Assembly (NCBI RefSeq): GCF_001280065.1
Contig: NZ_LGEA01000001.1
Coordinates: 186,001-250,000 of the forward strand
Length of the DNA stretch: 64,000 bases
Direction: 5' to 3'
From: Streptomyces sp. NRRL B-1140
Lineage (GTDB): Bacteria; Actinomycetota; Actinomycetes; Streptomycetales; Streptomycetaceae
Position 1 is the first letter of the stretch; the number at the start of each line of letters is the position of its first letter. A program made the translations under genes and the position numbers. The notes beneath the pieces are model-generated. The model searched no databases. It had not been told where the DNA came from and worked only from the letters and a program-made list of their open reading frames with translations. Shown piece after piece: positions 1-10,427 of this stretch.

Positions 1-158
1 GGGCGGCGGGCGGCGAGCGCCAGTTCCATGCGGTGGACGAACGTGTCGTGGGAGAGGCGGCCCACGGCGACGCCGTCACGGAGCACCTTCAGCACCCGGT
101 CGCGCTCCTCGTCGGAGAGCCGCGCGGGGGACGTGTTGAACTCGAAGGACGACGTCAC
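1..158 (-). CDS. DUF1707 domain protein, N-terminal fragment cut by the window edge
   Basis: The gene reads leftward from a GTG at 158 and runs off the window start, so only about 52 codons are visible. The visible protein begins VTSSFEFNTSPARLS and continues with SDEERDRVLKVLRDG and then GRLSHDTFVHRMELALAARR. This is the DUF1707 (SHOCT-like) pattern of Streptomyces proteins, in which a short helical domain precedes a membrane or adhesion-type domain. The function of the family is not known to me beyond a likely role in oligomerisation or membrane association. What follows the domain cannot be seen. The start is chosen because the DUF1707 similarity begins right after it. Confidence 0.75.
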   Translation of the reverse strand, partial: MTSSFEFNTSPARLSDEERDRVLKVLRDGVAVGRLSHDTFVHRMELALAARR

Positions 159-331
159 GCTGGTGATTGTCGGGCAGTGCGGCCGGGCTGTCCAGAAAAC
201 GGGAAACCGGCCGCCAGGCGCGCGTACCCGGTGAGACCCGCCGCAAATGGGTGGATGGACCAGCGGATTGATCTCTTTTGACGCACCATGGACGGGCTAC
301 CTCACGGTGAACAGACGAAGGGGAACCGTCC

Positions 332-2077
332 GTGCAGTTCGAGGTGTGGGCACCACAGGCCGGCCGGGTGACGCTCCGGTGCGACGACGTCACACGCGTG
401 CTGGAACGCGATCCGGAACGGCCGGGGTGGTGGCGGGGCGAGGCCGAGGCGCGCGACGGGTCCCGCTACGGCTTCGCGCTGGACGACGGGCCCGTGCTGC
501 CCGATCCGCGCTCGCGGCGGCAGCCGGACGGCCCGGACGGGCTGAGCGCGGTCGTCGACCACGAGCGCTACCCGTGGCGCGCGCAGTGGCGGGGGCGTCC
601 CCTGCCCGGCGCGGTGCTGTACGAGCTGCACGTGGGGACGTACACCCCCGAGGGCACTCTGGACGCGGCCGCCGAACGGCTCGGGCATCTCGCCCAACTG
701 GGCGTCACGCACGTGGAGCTGATGCCGCTCACCCCCTTCCCCGGCACGCACGGCTGGGGCTACGAGGGTGTCTCGCTGTGGGCGGTGCACGAGCCGTACG
801 GCGGGCCCGAGGCACTGAAACGCTTCGTCGACCGGGCCCACGAACTCGGCCTGGGCGTGGTGCTCGACGTGGTGCACAACCACTTCGGGCCGTCCGGCAA
901 CTACCTGCCCGTCTTCGGCCCGTACCTCACGGACACCCACCACACCCCCTGGGGCGCCGCGGTCAACCTGGACGCGCCCGGCTCGGACGAGGTGCGCGCG
1001 TTCCTGATCGGCAGCGCGCTGGCGTGGCTGCGCGACTACCGGATCGACGGTCTGCGGCTGGACGCGGTGCACGCGCTGGTGGACACGCGCGCCTGCCACT
1101 TCCTGGAGGAGCTGTCGGCGGCCGTGGACGCCCTGGCCGCCGAGACGGACCGGCCCTTGTTCCTGGTCGCCGAGTCGGATCTGAACGACCCACGGCTCAT
1201 CACCTCCCGCGCCGAGGGCGGCCTCGGGCTGCACGCCCAGTGGAACGACGACTTCCACCACACCCTGCACACCACCCTGACCGGCGAGTCGCAGGGCTAT
1301 TACGCCGACTTCGCGCGCGCCGGGCTCGGCGGGCTCGCCAAGACCCTGACCGGCGGCTACTTCCACGACGGGTCGTACTCCAGTTTCCGGGAGCGCCACC
1401 ACGGGCGCCCGCTGGACCGCACGCGGGTGGCCGGGCACCGGCTGCTGGGCTACGGCCAGACCCACGACCAGATCGGCAACCGCGCCCAGGGAGACCGGCT
1501 TTCGGCCCTGCTCTCCCCCGGACTGCTGGCGTGCGCGGCCACGCTGATCCTGACGGCGCCCTTCACCCCGATGCTCTTCATGGGCGAGGAGTGGGCGGCG
1601 GGCACGCCCTGGCAGTTCTTCACCGACCACACCGACCCGGAGCTCGCGGACGCCGTACGGCGGGGCAGGCGGCGGGAGTTCGCCGCGCACGGCTGGAAGG
1701 AGGAGGACGTGCCCGACCCGCAGGACCCGGCGACCCGGGACCGTTCCTGCCTCGACTGGTCCGAGCCGGACCGCGAGCCCCACGCGCGCATGCTGGCCTG
1801 GTACCGGCAGCTCCTCGCCCTGCGCCACGAGCAGCCGGACCTGACCGATCCGGACCTCGCCGACACCAAGGTGGCCTACGACGAGGAGCGCCGCTGGATC
1901 GCCTTCCGGCGCGGGGACGTCCTGGTGGCCGTGAACCTGGCCTCCGAGGAGGCGGCCCTGCCGCTCGGCGTGCCGCACGCGCGGGTGCTGGCCGCCTGGG
2001 AGCCGGTGGACCGGCCCGGGGCGGACGGGACGGTGCGGCTGCCCGGGGAGTCGGCCGTGGTGCTGCTGCAGGAGTGA
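332..2077 (+). CDS. treZ: Malto-oligosyltrehalose trehalohydrolase
   Basis: TreZ cleaves the terminal maltooligosyl-trehalose made by TreY and releases free trehalose in the cytoplasm. The 581-residue protein has the usual family length. An N-terminal beta-sandwich (starts QFEVWAPQAGRV) precedes a GH13 barrel. Visible GH13 motifs are DVVHNH near residue 173, GLRLDAVH with the nucleophile Asp near 247, the acid/base Glu in VAESD near 279, and THDQIGNR near 377, followed by the typical FMGEEWAAGTPWQFF stretch. The GTG start at 332 has a purine-rich GAAGGGGAA just upstream. TreY is not adjacent: the upstream gene is unrelated and lies on the other strand. The gene stands alone and ends 12 bases before a convergent gene. 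Confidence 0.95.
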   Translation: MQFEVWAPQAGRVTLRCDDVTRVLERDPERPGWWRGEAEARDGSRYGFALDDGPVLPDPRSRRQPDGPDGLSAVVDHERYPWRAQWRGRPLPGAVLYELHVGTYTPEGTLDAAAERLGHLAQLGVTHVELMPLTPFPGTHGWGYEGVSLWAVHEPYGGPEALKRFVDRAHELGLGVVLDVVHNHFGPSGNYLPVFGPYLTDTHHTPWGAAVNLDAPGSDEVRAFLIGSALAWLRDYRIDGLRLDAVHALVDTRACHFLEELSAAVDALAAETDRPLFLVAESDLNDPRLITSRAEGGLGLHAQWNDDFHHTLHTTLTGESQGYYADFARAGLGGLAKTLTGGYFHDGSYSSFRERHHGRPLDRTRVAGHRLLGYGQTHDQIGNRAQGDRLSALLSPGLLACAATLILTAPFTPMLFMGEEWAAGTPWQFFTDHTDPELADAVRRGRRREFAAHGWKEEDVPDPQDPATRDRSCLDWSEPDREPHARMLAWYRQLLALRHEQPDLTDPDLADTKVAYDEERRWIAFRRGDVLVAVNLASEEAALPLGVPHARVLAAWEPVDRPGADGTVRLPGESAVVLLQE

Positions 2078-2089
2078 ACGCCCGGCGGG

Positions 2090-2790
2090 TCAGGGGAGTT
2101 TGGCGTCCTGCGCCTCGAGGACGGGTGTGAGGAGCCCCGGCCTCGCGATGGAGGCGCCGCCCACCGCGGTGCAGACGGCGATCACGTCCCCGTGGCGTAC
2201 CACGGTGGTGCGGATGGGGCGGGACGGGCCGCCCTCCTCCGTGATCATGCCGCGGTACGCGAGGGCCTCGTCGCCGACGTCGGGGTCTCCTCCGGCTCGA
2301 ACGGGTAGTACGTCTCGCCGTGGCCGTTCGCCCTGACGGTGAAACCGAGGGAACAGCCCTGCACGGCATCTGCGAGGAGAGTGTCCATCGCCGTCATCGC
2401 CATGCCCTGGCCGTAGGTGGCGAGGGTGACGTAGATCCGGATGCCGGGTGCCTCCTCGGTCGAGACGACGCGGCTGAGGTAAGCCTGCGGCGTGCCGAGG
2501 GGCAACTGGTGCGTCATGGCCGCCAGCGGTACGCAGGCCCCGTCGCCGGTGATCTCCCGGGCGGACCTGGCGAAGACGGACTTCTGCCTGGCCGGGTCGA
2601 ACTCCCGCACCGAGTAGCCGGCGCCGAGGTCGGCCGTCGTGACCATGAGCGCGGAAAGGCGTTCCGCCGGGGTCGCCTGCCGCGCCGGGGAAGGCGGGGC
2701 GCCGGATGTGGCGTTCGCGTGCCCCGTGCAGCCGGTCAGGCACGTGAGGGCGGCGGCCAGCAGGGACGTCGCCGTGACGGTGCGCTTCAT
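2090..2790 (-). pseudogene. Secreted lipoprotein of unknown function, interrupted by a one-base frameshift
   Basis: The ATG at 2790 opens a lipoprotein signal peptide with lipobox LTGC (Cys at residue 21). The mature part includes LSALMVTTADLGAGY and a regular secreted-domain sequence. In the first frame the reading goes wrong after FEPEETP and stops at 2245. The frame one base away continues without interruption as DPDVGDEALAYRGMITEEG to a stop at 2090 (ending LEAQDAKLP). Restoring a single G in the GGAGGAG run near 2287 joins both parts into one 233-residue protein reading FEPEEDPDVGDEAL. I do not recognise the family; the length and signal resemble Streptomyces sensor-domain lipoproteins. 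Either this is a sequencing error or the gene is broken. Confidence 0.7.
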
Positions 2791-2832
2791 GAGCGGAGGA
2801 TAGCCGTACGGGATGTCGCACCCTCCGCCCCG

Positions 2833-3861
2833 CTACAAGGCGTCGTCCGCGTCCCCCAGGTCCGTCACCCGTTCCAGCAGGATGGGCTCCCAGGCGCGGC
2901 GCAGCCGGGTCCGCAGGACGGTGACGTCCTTGCCGGCGAGGTCGTCGGCGAGCTGGACCAACGCGTCGCAGCGGGCGAGCCACAGGCCGCGCAGACACGG
3001 GCGGGCGCCGTAGCCCGCGAGGGTGGCGGCGCGGACGGCGGCGGGCGCGCCGACGGCGAGGGCGAGGCCGGCGATGTCCTCGGCCGGGTCGCCGACGGCC
3101 GTGCCCGCCCAGCCGAGCACGCCGCGCACCCTGCCGTCGGCGCTGACCACGAGGTGACCGCCCGTGAGGGCGCGGTGGGTGAGGACCGCCGAGCCGGGCT
3201 GGGCGGCGAGCTGGGACGCGGCGGGCGGGGTGAGCTGGTTCAGGCGCGCGCGGTCGAACTCGTCGGCGCCGGCGAGGCGTTCGGCGGCGTGCACGGCGGC
3301 CCGGCGCAGCGCCTCCAGGGAGCGCGGCGCGGCGCGCGGCACGCCGAGCGTCTCGGCCTGCCGGACGGGCACCTCGCGCAGGCCCGTGAGGAGGCCGGCG
3401 AGGTCGGCCTCGCCGACGGCCGACACGTCGTGCTCCTCCCCCGAGCCGCCGGGCACCTTGGTGTCCAGCGTGAAGCTCAGGCCGGGCGCCCACTCGCCGT
3501 GCGCGACACTGACCGGCACCGTCACCGGGACGTGCGGGCGGACGAGGTCGCGCAGGCGCAGTTCGCGGCGCTGGCGCGCGGTGGCCTCCCGGTCGGGGGC
3601 CAGGCGCAGGACGTGGCGGGTGCCGACCCACCAGGTGACGGGTTCGGCGCCCGGTGTGGCGGGCCGGACGTCGGGACCGCGGCCGCGGCCGCTCGGCCGG
3701 TCCTCCTTGCCGGCCCGTCCGCCTTTGGTGTCCTGGGCGCTCCTGCCTTCCCTGGCGTCGTCGAGGAGGGACTGGACCAGCCGACGGACGGTGTCCGCGG
3801 TGGGTGTGGGTGCCTGGGTCATGGTCGCGCCGTTGCCGTTCGGGAGGCGTGCTGGGGACAT
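2833..3861 (-). CDS. Phosphotransferase (APH)-fold protein with degenerate catalytic site
   Basis: A 342-residue protein with the outline of the aminoglycoside/choline phosphotransferase fold: an N-lobe strand stretch WWVGTRHVLRLAP near residue 75, and a C-lobe segment LTHRALTGGHLVV followed by GVLGWAGTAVGDPAEDIAGL. In active members that segment reads HGDxxxxN and IDW. Here the catalytic Asp is Ala, the Asn is His and the metal-binding Asp is Gly, so phosphoryl transfer is doubtful and a pseudokinase is more likely. The ATG at 3861 is preferred because GGAGTGAGG precedes it, overlapping the end of the upstream peptidase gene, which stops 7 bases earlier; the two are probably co-transcribed. 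An internal ATG at 3822 lacks a ribosome site. The C-terminal region (ARPCLRGLWLARCDALVQL) looks normal for the fold. Confidence 0.7.
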   Translation of the reverse strand: MSPARLPNGNGATMTQAPTPTADTVRRLVQSLLDDAREGRSAQDTKGGRAGKEDRPSGRGRGPDVRPATPGAEPVTWWVGTRHVLRLAPDREATARQRRELRLRDLVRPHVPVTVPVSVAHGEWAPGLSFTLDTKVPGGSGEEHDVSAVGEADLAGLLTGLREVPVRQAETLGVPRAAPRSLEALRRAAVHAAERLAGADEFDRARLNQLTPPAASQLAAQPGSAVLTHRALTGGHLVVSADGRVRGVLGWAGTAVGDPAEDIAGLALAVGAPAAVRAATLAGYGARPCLRGLWLARCDALVQLADDLAGKDVTVLRTRLRRAWEPILLERVTDLGDADDAL

Positions 3862-3868
3862 CGGGGCC

Positions 3869-4996
3869 TCACTCCACTATGACCAGCTCGCGGGCGGTGG
3901 TGTTGAGGCGCCGCCCACCGTCCTCGGTGACGGTCACGATGTCCTCGATGCGGACCCCGAACCGGCCGGGCAGGTAGATGCCCGGTTCCACGGAGAAGCA
4001 CATGCCGGGCACGAGGGGCCGTTCCTCGCCCTCGATCATGTAGGGCGGCTCGTGGGTGGTGACGCCGATCCCGTGTCCGGTGCGGTGGATGAAGTACTCG
4101 CCGTAGCCGGCGTCGGTGATGACCCGGCGGGCGGCCCGGTCCACGTCCTGGCAGGCTGCTCCCGGCCGCACCGCGCGGAAGCCGGCCTCCTGGGCCTCGC
4201 GCACCAGGTCGTGCACACGGCGCTCCTCGTCGGTGGGTTCGCCGACGTGAACCGTGCGGGAGGTGTCGGAGCCGTAGCCGTCCCGCAGGCCGCCGAAGTC
4301 GAGGACGACCATGTCGCCCCGGGCGATGACGCGCTCGCCCGCCTCGTGGTGCGGGTCGGCGCCGTTCGGGCCGGAGGCGACGATGGTGAAGTCGACCTGC
4401 TGGTGTCCGTGCCGGCGCAGCAGCCGGTTGAGGTCCGCGGCGACCTCGGCTTCCCGGCGTCCGGCGAAGGGGACGTTCCGGATCTCCTCGAACGTCGCGT
4501 CGGCGGCGGCTCCCGCGGCCGCCATGAGGTCCAGCTCCGCCGCGTCCTTGACGGCGCGCAGCATCGGCAGGGCCTCGGTGAGCGAGGCGTACGAGCTGCC
4601 GGGCAGGGCCTGCCGGAGTGCCAGCAGGTGCAGGGCCCAGGCGTTGTCGCTGATGCCGTACCGGCCCGAGGCATCGAGGAGGGCGGCGGTGGCGGCGTAG
4701 GGGTCCTTGCCGTCGGTCCAGTCGCGCAGGGTCAGCGCGGCGGCGCCGGCCGCCCGGTGCGCGTCCGGGGCCTCCAGGGAGGGGACGACCAGGACGGGGT
4801 CCTGCCCCGCGGCGAGGACCAGCAGGGTGAGCCGCTCCGTGACCGCCGGGGGCGTGTAGCCGGTGAGCCACACCAGGTCCGGTCCCGGGGCGACCAGCAG
4901 GCCCGCGAGACCGGCGTCGGCGGCCGTCCGCGCGGCGCGCTCCATGCGGGCCCGGTAGTCGTCGGCGGTGAAGGACGCTGTGGTGCTTCCGGTCAT
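3869..4996 (-). CDS. M24 family metallopeptidase (Xaa-Pro aminopeptidase/dipeptidase type)
   Basis: A 375-residue creatinase/prolidase-like protein predicted to hydrolyse Xaa-Pro dipeptides or the N-terminal residue of Xaa-Pro peptides in the cytoplasm with two metal ions. The N-terminal creatinase domain (LVWLTGYTPPAVTERLTLLV) is followed by the pita-bread domain. The five metal ligands are in VLDFGG, GSDTSR, TGHGIGV, SVEPGIY and RIEDIV. The ATG at 4996 is chosen because GGGAGGT sits five bases upstream; the frame stays open to 5077 but nothing there looks like a ribosome site. It is the first gene of a likely two-gene unit with the phosphotransferase-fold gene, and is divergent from the phosphodiesterase gene. 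The intervening 182 bases hold two dyads. Confidence 0.9.
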   Translation of the reverse strand: MTGSTTASFTADDYRARMERAARTAADAGLAGLLVAPGPDLVWLTGYTPPAVTERLTLLVLAAGQDPVLVVPSLEAPDAHRAAGAAALTLRDWTDGKDPYAATAALLDASGRYGISDNAWALHLLALRQALPGSSYASLTEALPMLRAVKDAAELDLMAAAGAAADATFEEIRNVPFAGRREAEVAADLNRLLRRHGHQQVDFTIVASGPNGADPHHEAGERVIARGDMVVLDFGGLRDGYGSDTSRTVHVGEPTDEERRVHDLVREAQEAGFRAVRPGAACQDVDRAARRVITDAGYGEYFIHRTGHGIGVTTHEPPYMIEGEERPLVPGMCFSVEPGIYLPGRFGVRIEDIVTVTEDGGRRLNTTARELVIVE

Positions 4997-5093
4997 CCGG
5001 ACCTCCCAGGCGGACGAAGGGGCTACGGGCAGCATCCTGCCCGGCCGACGGGGGCGGCGCGAGCCGTCTGCGGGCATTCACCCGGCGACTTTT

Positions 5094-5153
5094 CTAACGG
5101 CAGTGGATTGCCTAGCCGTTAGCTCTAATGCTTAGATGCAGCTCTTCCATTAG
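5094..5153. promoter_or_regulatory. Two inverted repeats between divergent M24 peptidase and phosphodiesterase genes
   Basis: This stretch is unusually AT-rich for the window. One perfect dyad has arms CTAACGGC (5094-5101) and GCCGTTAG (5115-5122) with a 13-base spacer. A second has arms CTAATG (5125-5130) and CATTAG (5148-5153) with an 18-base spacer. The motif CTAAYG/CRTTAG is shared by both. The position, about 26 to 85 bases before the phosphodiesterase GTG and about 100 bases before the peptidase ATG, suits an operator for a dimeric repressor controlling one or both genes. No regulator gene lies next to it, so the protein that binds is unknown. Confidence 0.5.
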
Positions 5154-5178
5154 CGCTTGACCGAGGGGGCGTACGAAG

Positions 5179-5934
5179 GTGCTGGTACTCGCACACATCA
5201 GCGATCTGCATCTGGACGGGAGCACGCGGGCCACGGAACGCGCCGAGCGGGTGCGCGACCGCCTCTGGGAGCTGCCGGGCCCCGTGGACGCGCTGCTGGT
5301 GACCGGGGACATCGCCGAGCACGGCACGGAGCCCGAGTACGAGGAGGCCGCCCGCATCCTGGGGCTGCGCACCGGTGACGCCCCGTTCCCCGTGCTGACC
5401 TGCCCCGGCAACCACGACAGCCGCAGGCCCTACCGCAAGGCGCTGCTGGACCGGCCCGGGGGCGAGGGGCCCGTCAACACCGTGCGGGTCTTCGACGACG
5501 GCGCGGTGCTGATGTGCGACTCCAGCATCCCCGGCCGCGACGACGGGGAGCTGGACGACGAGACGTACGACTGGATCGAGACGACCCTCGACGAACTCGG
5601 CGGCGGGCTGCCGGCCCTGCTCGTCCTCCACCACCCGCCGGTGGCGCTGCACCACCCCCTGCCCGACGCCTATCCGCTGCGGAACCCCGGCCGGCTGGCC
5701 GGTCTGCAGGCCCGTAGGCCCGAGATCGCCGGGTTGATCACCGGCCACGCCCACACCCCGGCCGCCACCACGTTCGCCGGGCGGCCGATGGTCGTCGGGC
5801 CCGGCGTGACGTGGACGCTGCGGCTGCCGTGGGAGGGCGAGCAGATCGCGGACCGGGAGGCGCCGCCCGGATTCGCCCTCCACGTCCTGGACGACTCGGG
5901 GCGGCTCACGAGCCACTTCCGCGTCGTGCCGTGA
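5179..5934 (+). CDS. Calcineurin-like metallophosphoesterase (CpdA-type)
   Basis: A 251-residue cytoplasmic phosphodiesterase of the class III cyclic-nucleotide PDE type. The complete metal-binding set is visible: DxH in ISDLHLD at residues 9-11, GD in VTGDIAEHG, GNHD in CPGNHDSR, a His in VLHHPPVALHH, and GHAH in ITGHAHTP. Family members hydrolyse 3',5'-cAMP or other phosphodiesters; the true substrate here is not evident. The GTG start at 5179 follows GAGGGGG and CGAAG. It is divergent from the M24 peptidase gene and may share the dyads found between them. The stop is followed by a convergent PDZ protein gene. Confidence 0.9.
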   Translation: MLVLAHISDLHLDGSTRATERAERVRDRLWELPGPVDALLVTGDIAEHGTEPEYEEAARILGLRTGDAPFPVLTCPGNHDSRRPYRKALLDRPGGEGPVNTVRVFDDGAVLMCDSSIPGRDDGELDDETYDWIETTLDELGGGLPALLVLHHPPVALHHPLPDAYPLRNPGRLAGLQARRPEIAGLITGHAHTPAATTFAGRPMVVGPGVTWTLRLPWEGEQIADREAPPGFALHVLDDSGRLTSHFRVVP

Positions 5935-5990
5935 GGGTCGCTCGGCCGCGTGCGCGCCCGGCGGTCACGCGGCCGGCTGGCGGGCCTGCC

Positions 5991-6551
5991 TCACGCGGCG
6001 AGGGCCGGTACGAGGGTCAGCTGCTCGTAGCCGCCGCTGCGGTGCCGGACCGTCAGTCTGACCTCGGAGCCCGGCCGGGTCCGGGCGACGGCCCGGACCA
6101 GATCGGCGGCCGTGTCGATCCGGGTGGCGCCGAAGGCGAGGAGGACGTCGCCGCGCACCAGACCGGCGGCCTGGGCCGGGCCGGGGACGTGCAGTCCCAC
6201 GACCACGGCCCCCGGCTTACGGGCGTCCATGACCTGCACACCGAGGGAAGCGGTGGTGGGAGCCGAGGGGGCGGAGGCAGGCGGGGGAACGGGGGGTGAC
6301 GGAGTGTGCCGTCCGCGCAGGTCGAGGCGTCCGATGTCGCCGAGCACCGTGGGACCCATCGCCCCGAGGCCGATCCCGGACAGCACCAGGACCGCGCCGG
6401 CGAATCCGGCGAGCAGAACGTTGAGAAGCCGCCTCCCGCGGCGCCGGGCGGCGTGCGGGCGCGACCGTGACGGGCCGGGTCCCGTCACCGGGGCGGCCCC
6501 CTCCCGGTCCCGCCCCGGCATCGGCTTGGGTCGCAGCGCGGTCTGTTCCAT
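5991..6551 (-). CDS. Single-pass membrane protein with extracytoplasmic PDZ domain
   Basis: A 186-residue protein with a basic, disordered cytoplasmic N-terminus (about residues 1-41, many Arg and Pro), one transmembrane helix at about 42-66 (LLNVLLAGFAGAVLVLSGIG), a Pro-rich linker, and a PDZ domain from about 103 to 180 that contains GLHVPGPAQAAGLVRGDVLL. PDZ domains of this kind bind C-termini or unfolded segments of exported proteins. No protease domain is attached, so it may be an adaptor rather than a HtrA-type protease. GGGAGGCGAGCC precedes the ATG at 6551, supporting the start. The partner is not apparent from the neighbours. Confidence 0.8.
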   Translation of the reverse strand: MEQTALRPKPMPGRDREGAAPVTGPGPSRSRPHAARRRGRRLLNVLLAGFAGAVLVLSGIGLGAMGPTVLGDIGRLDLRGRHTPSPPVPPPASAPSAPTTASLGVQVMDARKPGAVVVGLHVPGPAQAAGLVRGDVLLAFGATRIDTAADLVRAVARTRPGSEVRLTVRHRSGGYEQLTLVPALAA

Positions 6552-6707
6552 GGCTCGCCTCCCGGATGGTGCCGATCGCCACCGGCGGATCCCGGAGCGA
6601 TCTCGGCAGGTGCTCTACCCGGCGCGTCGGCGGCCGACGAGCCACGAACGAGTGAGACTGACCGTGGACCGGGGCGGCCAGGGGTGGTGCCGAACACGGT
6701 CACGGCG

Positions 6708-6739
6708 CGTACCGCACGCGGGACTCCGGGTGCGGTACG
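6708..6739 (-). terminator. Inverted repeat downstream of geosmin synthase, possible terminator
   Basis: A perfect 10-bp dyad, CGTACCGCAC (6708-6717) and GTGCGGTACG (6730-6739) with a 12-base spacer, lies about 110 bases beyond the geosmin synthase stop. There is no T-run, as is usual for Streptomyces terminators. The rest of the 300-base gap (6552-6851) shows no credible gene; it should also hold the promoter of the PDZ gene at its right-hand side. Confidence 0.4.
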
Positions 6740-6851
6740 AGCCGTGGAACAGGTGGGGCGGCCCCGGCCGGTGTGATCCTCCGGCCGGGCGATCGCAGCC
6801 CTCGGCGAAGGGGTACGGCCGCCGTGGCCTTCCGGCCGGGACGTCGGCGCC

Positions 6852-9107
<2,256 letters not shown>

Positions 9108-9179
9108 CTATCGCGTGAATCGGGGCCGAGGGAGCCTGCACGGTACGTGCGGCGCTCCTCCGCGACCCCTGATCTCGTC

Positions 9180-10370
9180 TCACCCTTCACCGGGCTCCCG
9201 TACCTGGATCAGCGCGTGTGTGCCGCTGGTGCGCCAGCGCTGCTCCTCCGCCGCGACCAGGGCCGCCTCGGTGTGCGCCTCGAGGCCGGTGATCACGTCG
9301 GACTTCAGGGTGCGCAGGGCGGCGACCGGGCCGGGGAAGTAAGCCGTGACGTCCGCGAAGGGAGTCGTCGGCGCCCACAGCCGGTCGCCCACCAGACGGC
9401 GGTAGTTGAGGTCTCCCTTGACGATCGTGAGCGCGGCGGAGGCGAACTCGGCGCGCAGGTCGCCGGGCATCTCCTCGTACGGCAGGGGCGCGCTGGAGAA
9501 GGGGTGGGCGCGCAGGGCGAGGCGGCCGTCGGCCAGGGCGGACCACAGCCGCCGGCCGTACGCCGCCGCCGCTCCCCCGGCGCCGGTCAGGCGGCGCAGC
9601 GCGTCGACGACGTCGGCGGTGGTGGCGTCGGAGACGTAGTACGGACAGGGCTTGACGTGCAGGACCGCCTGGCCGATGCGGCCGGTTCGAAGGAGGTGGG
9701 CGACGAGGAGGAGATCGGGGACGAGTTCACGGCCCGCGTTGTCGGCGACCAGGCACAAAGTGCCCCCGTCGGCGCCGTCCAGCAGCGTCCGGAGCCGGTC
9801 GCTGTCGTCGGCGACCAGGCCGGGCGCGGCGTCCGCGGCCCGCTCGCCTTCGGCGGAGAGGCGGAAGCCGAGGTCGGCGCGATTGCCCCACAGGGAGCCG
9901 TGCAGCAGGGCCTGTTCCTGTTCGGCTGCGGGGCGGTCGGCGAGGTCGTCCAGCGCGGCGAGTTCGTCGTCGGTGTCGGCGGAGTCGAGTTCGGCGAGCT
10001 TGAACGGGCGGAAGGGGTCGATGCCCTGCCAGGGGCCCGGGCCGAACCAGCCGACGGCCTGGAGCAGCCGCCGGTAGAACCAGCTCTCGGACCACAGCCA
10101 CGGCACGTCGAACCAGGAGCGGCCGGTGTACTCGCGCAGCCCCCAACTCTCCCACTGGTCCCGGTCGTGCGCGTTGGCGGGGAGCGGTTCGATCGCGCCC
10201 TCGGTGCAGTTGGCGAGCAGTTCGTCGAGGGCGCGGTGCTGCGCGGGTTCGTACGGGAAGGCCTCGCGGACCTGCCGGATGATCGCGGGGTGCCGCTCGG
10301 CCAGCACACTGTGGGGGAACGAGCCCGGCTGATTGCCGAGAAGCAGGGGTGCGGAGGGTGTGTCGGGCAT
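9180..10370 (-). CDS. DUF89/ARMT1-like damage-control phosphatase family protein
   Basis: A 396-residue protein of the DUF89 family, whose members are metal-dependent phosphatases that remove damaged or excess phosphometabolites; some are annotated as acidic-residue methyltransferases (ARMT1). Visible family features are WFDVPWLWSESWFYRRLL near residue 95 and the metal-site region CLVADNAGRELVPDLLLV with Asp and Asn. HVKPCPYYVSDAT follows. The ATG at 10370 is preferred over the in-frame GTG three codons earlier because GGTGAGG sits just upstream. It lies between geosmin synthase and cprB, an arrangement I recall from S. coelicolor, but no functional link to geosmin is known to me. Confidence 0.8.
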   Translation of the reverse strand: MPDTPSAPLLLGNQPGSFPHSVLAERHPAIIRQVREAFPYEPAQHRALDELLANCTEGAIEPLPANAHDRDQWESWGLREYTGRSWFDVPWLWSESWFYRRLLQAVGWFGPGPWQGIDPFRPFKLAELDSADTDDELAALDDLADRPAAEQEQALLHGSLWGNRADLGFRLSAEGERAADAAPGLVADDSDRLRTLLDGADGGTLCLVADNAGRELVPDLLLVAHLLRTGRIGQAVLHVKPCPYYVSDATTADVVDALRRLTGAGGAAAAYGRRLWSALADGRLALRAHPFSSAPLPYEEMPGDLRAEFASAALTIVKGDLNYRRLVGDRLWAPTTPFADVTAYFPGPVAALRTLKSDVITGLEAHTEAALVAAEEQRWRTSGTHALIQVREPGEG

Positions 10371-10427
10371 GGGCCTCACCGTAACGCGCGGGCCCGGCGC
10401 GGCGTGGAGAACGGTCCGGCGCCCGGC

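Noticed and set aside
302..1978. A 558-codon open frame on the minus strand across treZ
   Set aside because: It mirrors treZ in antisense. High GC bias makes long antisense frames common. It has no ribosome site and a Val/Arg/Gly-rich translation without a known domain.
4997..5077. Longer N-terminus for the M24 peptidase
   Set aside because: The extension is Arg/Pro-rich and has no ribosome site, while GGGAGGT lies at the correct distance from the ATG at 4996.
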